A DNA stretch of 26,242 nt from Bacteroidota bacterium (GTDB taxonomy: Bacteria > Bacteroidota > Bacteroidia > AKYH767-A > OLB10): NCBI GenBank assembly GCA_016713445.1, contig JADJPB010000024.1:1-26242 (forward strand), written 5' to 3'. The notes below the pieces were generated by a model. The model saw only the letters and a program-made list of their open reading frames with translations. It was not told the DNA's origin and did not search any database. Positions 17,890 to 25,807 of the stretch are shown here, in pieces. The position numbers and the translations under genes were made by a program. The first letter of the stretch is position 1; each line of letters starts with the position of its first letter.

Positions 17890-17922
17890 GTGTTTTATTT
17901 TACTTAAATGATTTATTTGTAA

Positions 17923-18360
17923 TTATAATTTTAAGCAACTGATTCCATCATTTAAACTAGTTAGCATTTTTTGAATATTTGTCTTTTGAAGCATATTCAA
18001 ATAGTCTTTCTTAATATGTTTGAATTGATCATGCACGGGACACGGAGAGGTTTCAGAACATTTCTTTAGTCCCAATACACATTTTTTCTCAAAGGCATCT
18101 CCATCAATAGCATGAATGATTTGAATGAGTTTTAATTCCCTAATTGATTTTTTACTCATACTAAACCCTCCTTTTGGTCCTTGAATAGAATTAATTATGC
18201 CATGTCTTACAAGTTCTTGTAGGATTTTAGCTGAGAAAGCTTCTGGCGCATCTATTTCATGAGCGATGTCTTTTAGACTGGCCCTCTCCTCTAATTCAGA
18301 TTGTTGAGCAATGTATAACGAAGCTCTGATGCCATGTTCGCACGCTTTAGATAGAATCAT
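17923..18360 (-). CDS. Rrf2-family regulator with three Cys (NsrR/IscR-like)
   Basis: Intact, 145 aa. The N-terminal winged helix (MILSKACEHGIRASLYIA, GPKGGFSMSKK) is typical of Rrf2 regulators. Cys94, Cys101 and Cys107 in CVLGLKKC and SPCPVHDQF have the C-x6-C-x5-C spacing that binds an Fe-S cluster in NsrR and IscR. An Fe-S Rrf2 regulator next to NO-reductase genes points to NO sensing, as in NsrR, but the DNA site here differs from proteobacterial NsrR sites. It is first in an operon with nrdD, the small glycyl-radical ORF and nrdG. An inverted repeat 40 bp upstream of its start suggests autoregulation. I leave the symbol blank because NsrR versus another Rrf2 sensor cannot be settled from sequence. 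Confidence 0.85.
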   Translation of the reverse strand: MILSKACEHGIRASLYIAQQSELEERASLKDIAHEIDAPEAFSAKILQELVRHGIINSIQGPKGGFSMSKKSIRELKLIQIIHAIDGDAFEKKCVLGLKKCSETSPCPVHDQFKHIKKDYLNMLQKTNIQKMLTSLNDGISCLKL

Positions 18361-18377
18361 ATGTTTTAGATTGAAGT

Positions 18378-18420
18378 CAAATGTAGTTTAAGTATTTTAT
18401 ATCGGATTAAAATATCCGAT
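18378..18420 (-). promoter_or_regulatory. promoter and operator of the Rrf2-nrdD-nrdG operon
   Basis: On the minus strand, TACATTTG (18385-18378) matches the Bacteroidota -7 consensus TAnnTTTG. ATCGGAT-N6-ATCCGAT (18401-18420, perfect 7-bp arms) lies just upstream, over the expected -33 region. With flanks it matches about 21 of 26 bases of the operator at 23354. Confidence 0.7.
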
Positions 18421-18524
18421 TAACTTTTGAACAAGTAATTGTAGAAAGAATTGTTATGACTTTTGTTAGTGTAATGATTGTTGTAATAAGATCAATCTCT
18501 TACATGAATTTGCCATAAAAAATA

Positions 18525-18562
18525 TCAAAAAAATTCTAAGATATTTGTTAGTGGTTCTTAGA
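18525..18562 (-). terminator. rho-independent terminator after norB-like gene
   Basis: On the minus strand TCTAAGA and TCTTAGA (18562-18556 and 18541-18535) form a 7-bp stem with a 14-nt loop, followed by AATTTTTTTG. It lies about 70 bp beyond the norB-like stop at 18634 and separates the two operons. Confidence 0.65.
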
Positions 18563-18633
18563 TTATTTTAAAATACACCGTACTTAGATGCTTCTTTTTT
18601 GATTTTTGAAGAGCAAAAAGTGAATCATTATTA

Positions 18634-19897
18634 TTAATGATGTAAAAAAATTCCACATCCTGCTATAAAAATTATGAGAAATTGAGATTGAAGTCCAGTC
18701 ATCATGCTAGTGAAGCTCCTTGATTTGAATTTACTTGCCAAATTCCTTTTTTGAATCCAGCCCAGTTTAATGTGATCCAAAATATTAATAGACTTGTCTG
18801 TAGCAACCAAAAGGAAAAATTTAGTCGCTTTGAATTTTGAAGTTCAAGAGATTTTTCATTGGCTAGGAATGTAAAACAGCTGGCCAAAATAATCATACTG
18901 TTGATTCCAATAGTAGTTCCCATTGCATGAGCTACTGTAATATGTGTTCCATGAGTATATAAATTTATTGCTGGTATCGACATCAGAATGGCTTGACCCA
19001 TATTGAGGAATACCCAAACATTAGTAGCAGCAATAAATTTGTATGCAAAGACTTTGTTTAAATTTCTCGTTATATCTATTTCACTTTTCCAATTGTAAAT
19101 AATTTTCAAGAAGAATACCCATTCTGTCATGCTCACAATGTATCCAATATAGCGAATATATTTTTCGGTGGGAGAATATAAATATGATGGCCCCAATTAA
19201 ACATTAAATTAAACAAGCCTAGGAAGTACATAAAAAATGCAAGCTTGGATCCTCCTATGGTTTTCTTGTAGTCAAATTTGTCCAAAAAAGAAAACAGTAC
19301 CATACAAGATTTGATTCCAGGCTCCTACGAGGGATCCATTTACTTTCCATTGGACCGTCATATCTAAAATTAGGTTTTCCCTAAAATAGGGTATGGTCCA
19401 TAAGTAGTTTTCAAGAAAAGGAAAAGGAAAAATACTATACCAGTAAACCACATCCAAAAATAAACCGGCCATTTTTTTATAAAGATCATAATTGGAATAA
19501 TATTGAACATGAAAAGTGTCCACGCTAATAAAATCGGAATGGCCCAAATTGTATTGAACTCCCAATATTCTCTTCCACCAAAATTATGGTTAAAATAGCT
19601 ATAGAGTATCCCTATAATTGCTATTGCCCATAATGTCCATTGTATAAGAGTTAAATTTTTGTCAGCTTTTTTTTGAGTGTATTCTTCAACACCATAATAA
19701 ATACATCATGTGGCACCTAAAATTATCCAAAAGATAGCCATGCTAACGTGCAAAGGACGTAGAGCCGAGAATCCTAGTTCTTCTTTGAGGAAATATGGAA
19801 ATAGGTAAGTTAAGGCAGAGAGTATTCCAAAACATAGTGCGACCGTTAAAAGCAGTAGTGCAGTTGTTATAAATATATTTCCGTTGCTAATTTTCAT
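18634..19897 (-). CDS. NorB-like haem-copper-superfamily subunit with atypical ligands (frameshifts, one in-frame TGA)
   Basis: About 420 aa with some 11-12 membrane helices. NorB-type markers: LRPLHVSMAIFW (haem b His), NFGGREYWEF, WGHHIYILPPTEKYIRYIGY (paired His of the metal site) and YTHGTHITVAHAMGTTIGIN. In canonical NorB the last is AHGHxAFxGAY; here the second His of H-x-H is Met. The helix that normally reads HLWVEG reads FPFLEN with no His. It is therefore a divergent NO-reductase-like oxidoreductase, not a standard NorB. Frame breaks occur near 19430, 19285, 19155 and 18705, and an in-frame TGA at 19706-19708 interrupts ILGAT/CIYYGVEEY. The start overlaps norC-like by 11 bp. Likely role: NO reduction at the inner membrane with electrons from the neighbouring cytochrome c. 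Confidence 0.75.
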
Positions 19898-20309
19898 TGG
19901 TTTCCGTTAGGCCAAATTCGTTTACTGTGAATTGGCTGGGATCAGCATTTCCACTTGCATCTGTCGATTTTAAAAATTCTAATAGAGCGTTTATTTCATC
20001 TTCTTCTAATTCAAATGCCGGCATTTGGCGAATTCCTGATTTTAGCATTGTTCTAATATACTGATTCCCTTTTTTTGGATGAGAATAAATATTGGTAAGG
20101 TCCGGTCCTAAGTATCCACCAAGCCCATAGATTTGATGACAACTTTGGCAGTTGTATTTTGGCCAAACCAATTTCCCTTTGCCAGCTAATTTTAGTTGCA
20201 TTTCTTTATTGTGATTGTAATTATATGTCCGCGTGTATATACTTACTGTGTAGAAAAGAAACAATGAACATAGTGCAATAAAAATATGTTTTGGAGCAAC
20301 GGTAAACAT
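19887..20309 (-). CDS. NorC-like membrane-anchored cytochrome c
   Basis: Intact, 140 aa. One N-terminal membrane helix (HIFIALCSLFLFYTVSIY, about residues 8-25) anchors a periplasmic haem domain. It has the c-haem motif CQSCH (about 53-57) in YNCQSCHQIYGLGGYLGPDLTN and the likely Met ligand in GIRQMPAFELEEDEINALLEFL. This is the layout of NorC, the electron-donor subunit of cytochrome-c-type NO reductase. Its last codons overlap the norB-like start, so the two subunits are translationally coupled. It is 36 bp downstream of the tyrosine phenol-lyase gene, in one operon. The link to NO reduction rests on the pairing and NorC-like pattern. Confidence 0.8.
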   Translation of the reverse strand: MFTVAPKHIFIALCSLFLFYTVSIYTRTYNYNHNKEMQLKLAGKGKLVWPKYNCQSCHQIYGLGGYLGPDLTNIYSHPKKGNQYIRTMLKSGIRQMPAFELEEDEINALLEFLKSTDASGNADPSQFTVNEFGLTETNEN

Positions 20310-20345
20310 TAATATTTTATTGAATTGTTTCTATGTATTAATTTG

Positions 20346-21721
20346 TTATTTTATTTTTTCGAATTTAGCTTGAAAGAAACGTAAGTATTTTGGCTCATAA
20401 ACCATTTTCAAACCTTTAATGGATTTTCTTCTTTCATAAACGGTTGCAGCTGATTCTGCAATTACATCCATATGCGCTTGTGTATATACTCTTCTTGGAA
20501 TTGTAAATCGGACAAGTTCCAATTTTGGTTTGTGGTTTTCTCCATTCGGCTTTCTTCCTGCTGAAACAATTCCTCGTTCCATGGTGCGTACGCCGCCTTC
20601 TATATAAATTTCAGCTGCCAATGTTTGAGCCGGAAATTGTTCTTGATTTAAATGTGGTAAAAAAGATTTGGCGTCAACAAATATTCCATGACCTCCAATT
20701 GGCTTAACTATAGGTATGTTGTATTCGATCATTTTTTCCTAAATATTGAACTTGACCGACACGTGCATGTTGATGGAAATCGTCGAGGCTCTCTTCAATA
20801 CCTATTGCAATGGCTTCCATGTCTCTTCCGGCTAATCCTCCGTAGGTATGTAAGCCCTCATAAACTACTACTAAATTTCGCGCCTCTTCATAGATATCCC
20901 ATTCGTTGGTTGCTAAAAAACCTCCAATATTGACCAGCGCGTCTTTCTTTGCACTCATTGTTGCACCATCTGTATAAGTACAAATTTCCTTTACGATATC
21001 TTTTATAGTTTTTTGATCATATCCTTTTTCTCTTTGTTGAATGAAATAAGCATTTTCAGCCACACGAGTCATGTCATGAATGATTCGAATCTTATGTTTT
21101 TTTGTATAATTCCTGAGTAATTTTAAATTTTCCATGCTGATGGGTTGCCCTCCAGCTAAGTTTACATTGGTGGCCAAACTCACATATGGAATTTTTTTGC
21201 ACCATATTTTTTACAAGTTTGTCAAGTTTATTTAGATCGATATTTCCTTTAAATGGATGTTCGTTAAAAGGATCATGTGCTTCGTCAATTATGATGTCGA
21301 AGAATTGTCCTCCTGCTAACTCCTGGTGAAGTCGAGTAGTGGTGAAGTACATATTGCCCGGAATAATGTCTCCCTTTTTAATTAAAATTTTTGATAGAAT
21401 GTTTTCCGCAGCTCTTCCTTGATGAGTAGGGATGATGTATTTATATCCATAAAAGTGTTGAATAGCGTTTTCTAGTTTGTAATAACTTTTACTTCCCGCA
21501 TAAGCTTCATCGCCAGTCATAAAAGCTCCCCATTGTCGGTCACTCATTGAGTTAGTTCCACTGTCGGTTAGTAAGTCGATATAGACATCTTCTGACTTTA
21601 ATAAGAATGTATTGTATCCTGCTCCTTTTATTGCCTTTGTCCGTTGCTTGTTGTTTGTCATTTTAAGCAACTCTACCATTTTCATTTTGTAGGGTTCTGC
21701 CCAGGAATTTTTATTTTTCAT
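20346..21721 (-). CDS. tpl: tyrosine phenol-lyase (two frameshifts)
   Basis: About 458 aa, the length of tyrosine phenol-lyase (456). This PLP enzyme splits L-tyrosine into phenol, pyruvate and ammonia; its sister is tryptophanase. Family motifs: AGYNTFLLKSEDVYIDLLTD, GDEAYAGS, PTHQGRAAEN, YFTTTRLHQE, NLAGGQPISMEN, and the PLP Lys in TMSAKKDALVNIGGF at about residue 257. VRTMERGIVSAGR carries the Arg equivalent to Arg381 of Citrobacter TPL, which tryptophanase replaces with Ile, so I prefer TPL. Breaks are in poly-A runs near 21195 (DKLVK-KYGAKKIPYVSLA) and 20735 (GKK-MIEYNIP). It lies between the unknown TIM-barrel gene (31 bp) and norC-like (36 bp), an unusual setting for this enzyme. Confidence 0.88.
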
Positions 21722-21752
21722 GTTGGAATCGACTTTTATTAGCGTTCTTTTG

Positions 21753-23335
21753 TTATTTATCTATTGAGCTAAATATTTTATAAATTGAATTTTTGTTTTC
21801 TTCAAGTAATAAAAGGTTTTGTTGGTATATATCATTATCTGCAAACAATGCAGGTGTGAAATAGAGGTCGTAATATTTAATCCCGTCTAATAAATTTACT
21901 TTGAATGTAACGAAGTAATTCTTGCGCTTTTGGGTTAATTGGCTTTTGCTTTTTTCGAATTCTTTTTTAATGTAGGTGATATATAATTCGAGCTCATTGA
22001 TGAAAACATGTGGTCGAAAAGTATTATTAAGTAGTTGAGCCCTCCCATAAATATGATCTGCCATTTGCTTTAATGAGAAGCTGCCTGAGAAATAAGCAAG
22101 GTTTGGTCCGGGGCAAATGGTGACTGCTGTTAAATTGTTAGCCGGTTTTACATGGTTTACTAAAAGTGCAGTTGACCCTAGACCTGCGCATAGACAATCC
22201 TTTCTGTAACTATAGATATCTCATTCTTAAGTTCGGTTTCATCATTTACAGTTTGCTGAAGTTCTTTTATTTTTAAATTTTGATATTGTCTTGAGGCAGT
22301 ACATATCATTTTTTCTGTGAATTCTGTGTTGTTCGACAGAAATTTTTATAGCAAGGACTTCCTGGTTTATTTTGTGATATTCTAACTTTTCTTTGTTTCT
22401 CTGCGCTACTTTCTTTGAAATTGTTAAATGGAACTCCTAATGGTGATGCGTTGCTGATAAAGTAGTCGTTTTTCTTTGCTTTTATTAGTCTTAGCAAAGT
22501 GTCTTTATCTACATTTGTTGCTTCCGGCACCATTAAAAAGGACTTCCCCAGCCTACCGAGTCGAGTTGATAATATTCAAGCAAATTATTATGTTCATCAG
22601 ACGTCCCAATTCCTCCTTGAGCAGTAATTAATAAGGAAGTGTTCGAAAGCAAAGGATTTAAAAGTTTTTCTTGAAGTGTTTTGTTACACTCTTTGAAAAG
22701 TTCATTGAATAATTCTTCTCTTTTTTGTTTGAATTCCTCTAATATCGGTCCCATCAGCAATCCGTTTGAGACAAATGCGTGTCCACCACAATTTATTCCC
22801 GATTCTATTCTGAACTCTGAAATCCACAAACCTTTTTTTGCAAGATATTTTCCCTGAATAAGTGCGGAGCGATAGTCACTTACTTTTAGAATTATTTTTT
22901 TCTTGATAAATCCATTTTCATCTGGAAAGAAATCTTTGAAGTTTTCACAATAGGTGAAAAGGCGTGGATTCAATCCTGCAGAGAAAACTATAGAGGAGCA
23001 TAAATTACTATTGGCATAACCTCGCAGCGCCTTATCAATACCTTTGTCGAAACTTTCTTCTTTAAGTAGTTGAATTTGACGATCTAAAATGTCGTTAAGT
23101 AAGTTCAAGTAATTTGTAATTCTTTTTGCTCTTGAATCTTCATCTTTAGTATTGATTTTTTCATAGGGCAAATTTTCTCGTTTTGAAATAATTTCCTCAT
23201 TTGTTCTACTAAATGATCTTCAATTATTGATACAACAGAGGATATTCCGTATTTCCCTACTTTAATAGGTGTATCTATAGTGTATCCTAACCCCATAACT
23301 GGAATATGAAAGGAATGAGGTGATGTGTTAGGCAT
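21753..23335 (-). CDS. uncharacterised TIM-barrel-like, possibly FMN-dependent protein with Cys motifs (frameshifts)
   Basis: About 527 aa, first gene of the operon. The start FHIPVMGLGYTIDTPIKV then KYGISSVVSI, and later LITAQGGIGTSDEHN, DSVGWGSPFLMVPEA and ISNASPLGVPFNN, recall the flavin-binding TIM barrels of glutamate synthase and nitronate monooxygenases (Gly-rich phosphate-binding strands near the end). No sequence search supports this. A C-terminal part has Cys clusters (GSPCYK, EKMICTASRQY, DCLCAGLGS, VTICPGPN) that could bind metal or Fe-S. Joints lie near 23170, 22536 (T5 run: SPF-LMVPEA), 22340 and 22190. It is 31 bp before tpl, and its start is 19 bp from an Rrf2-type operator. 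Function unknown. Confidence 0.6.
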
Positions 23336-23353
23336 GATAAAGTTATAGTATAG

Positions 23354-23379
23354 TTAATCGGACAAAAATATCCGATTAA
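23354..23379 (-). promoter_or_regulatory. Rrf2-type operator over the promoter of the TIM-barrel/tpl/norCB operon
   Basis: TTAATCGGA-N8-TCCGATTAA with perfect 9-bp arms. On the minus strand the 8-bp spacer is TATTTTTG, which fits the -7 consensus TAnnTTTG, so a bound dimer would cover the -7 box. An extra half-site ATTAATCGGAT lies at 23421-23431. The site at 18401 before the Rrf2 gene has the same core. Confidence 0.75.
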
Positions 23380-23479
23380 AAGTTAGCAGATTATGATATA
23401 AGTCATTTTTTTACCAAGTGATTAATCGGATGACTTTAAAATTTTGAATAGCAAGTATTCATGAAGATGGTAAATCTAT

Positions 23480-24588
23480 TCATTCACTTCTGAGCACTAG
23501 AGTGCGATCAATTCCAATACTTTTCATTTCTCCATTAACACCTTTAATACAATAATGTTCTGCCATTTCTGAAACAAGTAATTCATGGAATTTTCGACGT
23601 ATTTTAGAAATTTTTTCACTCAGAGAATTACTGCCTGAATAGCACAGTTCTTCAAGTCCTCTTTCGATCACTGCTCGATCTCCTCGGTTTGATAAAGTAT
23701 ATAAAAGCGTGCGGAGTTCATCTTTGTGTTGATCGATATCGGCTAAGCGAATGCCTTCAGGATGGTTGAGGAAAAGTAAATATACGCTCCTTTCCATAGG
23801 CGACAAGGGAATATGCAGCATGCCTAAGTCGGGAATGTAAAGTTGCTGCATTCGTCCTTTTAATAATAGAGGTAATACTTTTTTAGCAATGAAAATCTTT
23901 CTCGAAATAAATGTTGTTCCCGAATAGCATCCATTGTTTCTAGTGTGAATTTGATTCGTTGAAAAGAAATGTTTTTTTCTTGAATTATTTTTTGGCAATC
24001 TAAGCAGATGTCAGCGGTACGCATTTTTAAGGAGACTTCACGTTTGTCTCTACAGAAATCCATTAAACAGCCTATTGATGTGGGATGATAATTTTCAGCC
24101 ATCTCTTCGTTGCTTTTGAACATGGCTATTTTTAATAATAATGTAGCGATTTGATAGGTAACGGGATATCGAGGATCCGAATTTACATAGTGTTGCCAGC
24201 TCCCGGTATGAATAAAGTAGTTTTTCTGTTCTCATTGTCAAATCCACTAAACCAATTGCTATGATTTCCATAATTTGTAAGTAGAATGATGATGTCCTCT
24301 TCTTTTATACCATTTTTTTCTGAATTTTCGACATGTTTCAATCAGGTCTTTCCAAGATAGTTGTTGTATTGAGTTAATGGAATTATACTCCATTAACATT
24401 TTCGAATGTTGAATGTGGAAATCGTTTGAACTCGAATTCGTTGTTTTGATTTCATCATTTATATCGATTTCAGTTCTGTCCATGTCGGGAATGAATTGGT
24501 ATGGGCCAGGTGATTTTTGTAAAAATTCAACAATGCCGAAATACAGATTTTCTTCAATTAAATCATCATGTAACAAATATACTTTCAT
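23480..24588 (-). CDS. Bacteroidota protein with Cys cluster and winged-helix-like C-terminus (frameshifts)
   Basis: About 370 aa. The N-terminal half (MKVYLLHDDLIEENLYFGIVEFL, PGPYQF, IIILLTNYGNHSNWFSGFD, FIHTGSWQHY, YPVTYQIATLLL) leads to a Cys-rich segment, GCLMDFCRDKREV and RTADICLDC (about residues 172-197), likely a metal site. The C-terminal ~130 residues (LSPMERSVYLLFLNHPEGIRLADI, SLSEKISKIRRKF, GIDRTLVL) look like a winged-helix module that occurs in many Bacteroidota proteins of unknown role. Breaks lie near 24325, 24205 and 23900. No catalytic motif is recognised. It lies upstream of the Rrf2-controlled operon (145 bp gap) but has no TCGGA site of its own that I see. Confidence 0.6.
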
Positions 24589-24631
24589 GGAATAAAGATA
24601 TAATTATTTTAATAGAGTTAATACGAAAAGA

Positions 24632-24656
24632 GGAGTAGTAATTAGATTACTACTCC
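24632..24656 (-). terminator. terminator after the vWA gene
   Basis: GGAGTAGTAA - TTAGA - TTACTACTCC, perfect 10-bp arms with a 5-nt loop. On the minus strand it is followed by TCTTTTCG. It lies 45 bp beyond the vWA stop at 24701. Confidence 0.7.
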
Positions 24657-24700
24657 CAGCGCTGTGTATCTAAAATTCAAAAAAAGCAACGTAAAGAATA

Positions 24701-25312
24701 TTATCCCATGAAGCCTTTCTTTCTTAAGCCATTTTTCTTCGCAATTATGTATTCTTCCATGAGGTGATTGATTTCTTCAAAAGTGCCTTTGGTATTTTCT
24801 TTACTATAGTTTCTTACTTCCTCGCGATTGATATTTAATTGTTGTGCAATTTGCCATGCATCAATTTCCGCCCCAAGGAAGCTGAAGACCCATCGTTCGC
24901 TTTTCTTCAGCATTGCGATTTTATCAGCAATCTGTTTAAAATTGTATCCTTGTGAAGCGTTTTCTTCTCCATCCGTGATAATGACTATTACGACATCATC
25001 CGTTGCTTGTATTGAATTTTCAATTTGAGTAATGCTCAATCCGATAGCGTCAAGTAAGGCTGTGCATCCATCTGGTGAATATTGTGACGTATTCAACTGG
25101 GGTAATTGATGGGGTTGAAGTCCTTGAAATACGGGATAAATGGTGCTGTTAAAGGTGTAAAAGGATACTTTAATTTCCTGTTCTGGATGAGACTCCTGAG
25201 TTTTGCGAATTGCCATCATCTGACTGTTCACTGATTCAAGGGTGACTTGACGGGCCGAAGCCATACTTCCACTCATGTCAAGCAGTAAATGATAAGGCGT
25301 TGTAGATTTCAT
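24701..25312 (-). CDS. stand-alone von Willebrand factor A domain protein
   Basis: Intact, 203 aa, nearly all one vWA domain. The metal-ion-dependent adhesion site is complete: DMSGSM at residues 12-17, the Thr loop in GCTALLDAIG (about 82), and TDGEEN near 114. It has no signal peptide or membrane segment, so it is cytoplasmic and probably binds a partner through a bound Mg2+. Stand-alone vWA proteins of this size often work with AAA+ ATPases or in stress and defence modules, but none of these is adjacent here. It has its own terminator, so it is probably monocistronic. The specific role is unknown. Confidence 0.85.
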   Translation of the reverse strand: MKSTTPYHLLLDMSGSMASARQVTLESVNSQMMAIRKTQESHPEQEIKVSFYTFNSTIYPVFQGLQPHQLPQLNTSQYSPDGCTALLDAIGLSITQIENSIQATDDVVIVIITDGEENASQGYNFKQIADKIAMLKKSERWVFSFLGAEIDAWQIAQQLNINREEVRNYSKENTKGTFEEINHLMEEYIIAKKNGLRKKGFMG

Positions 25313-25431
25313 AGCTGTTGTTTAAAATTCAAATCAAAGATCACCCAGTCCAAGCCTAAAACCGAATGTTGACAGGCTCGTTGTTATCGTATGGGATGCT
25401 AGATACATGAGAAAAGTACATTTTCTTGCCC

Positions 25432-25500
25432 CCATTAGAAAATTTGCCAGAGCCTTCTGCTATGTTTAAAGGAACAGTAAATAAAGCGCGACCTTGTTTA
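25432..25500 (-). pseudogene. truncated four-helix-bundle gene fragment B
   Basis: The minus strand encodes ALFTVPLNIAEGSGKFSNG, matching ASFSVPLNIAEGSGKFSKA of the intact gene at 25808. The match stops at the edge of the 55-bp repeat at 25501, and no N- or C-terminal part is present next to it. Confidence 0.75.
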
Positions 25501-25555
25501 ACAGAGCGAGAAGCCCATGCAGTAGAAATCGCTGCTGGGCAAGCAGTGCGAGAGC
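25501..25555. repeat. 55-bp structured repeat, copy 1
   Basis: 49 of 55 bases match copy 2 at 25727-25781. Core CCCATGCAG then GAAATCGCTGC, which can fold as GCAG...CTGC. It abuts fragment B on its left and lies just downstream (3') of fragment A. Confidence 0.8.
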
Positions 25556-25580
25556 GTTTCTTGCATAGTAATTTATGCTT

Positions 25581-25723
25581 TTATGATAAATTCTTTATCA
25601 TCGCATAAAGCATCCTTGATAATTCATCCGCTTGAAGTATTATATCTTCAAATTCATTTTGTTTAATACACCTGTTTCAGCAAGAATATCTGCAATAGCA
25701 ACACATTCCATCGCTGAGACCCG
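25581..25723 (-). pseudogene. truncated four-helix-bundle gene fragment A (C-terminal)
   Basis: Encodes MECVAIADILAETGVL, then after a frame change NEFEDIILQADELSRML and YAMIKNLS to the stop at 25581, matching the C-terminal half of the gene at 25808. The homology ends at the 55-bp repeat copy 2, so the N-terminal half is missing. Confidence 0.8.
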
Positions 25724-25726
25724 GTG

Positions 25727-25781
25727 ACAGAGTGAGAAACCCATGCAGCAGAAATCGCTGCAGGGCAAGCAGAGTGAGAGC
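25727..25781. repeat. 55-bp structured repeat, copy 2
   Basis: Contains GCAGC-AGAAATC-GCTGC, a 5-bp stem with 7-nt loop. It lies 26 bp beyond the stop of the intact four-helix gene and directly at the truncation point of fragment A. Confidence 0.8.
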
Positions 25782-25807
25782 AATGATTTAAAGTTGAAAG
25801 CTAATTA

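Noticed and set aside
20346..21721. Tryptophanase (tnaA) as the name for the PLP lyase
   Set aside because: The MERG segment has the Arg equivalent to TPL Arg381, and GGLAGRDMEA and SMEN motifs follow TPL rather than tryptophanase.
25426..25608. Plus-strand 60-codon frame over the repeat region
   Set aside because: It reads across a four-helix fragment on the wrong strand and the hairpin repeat; no coding support.
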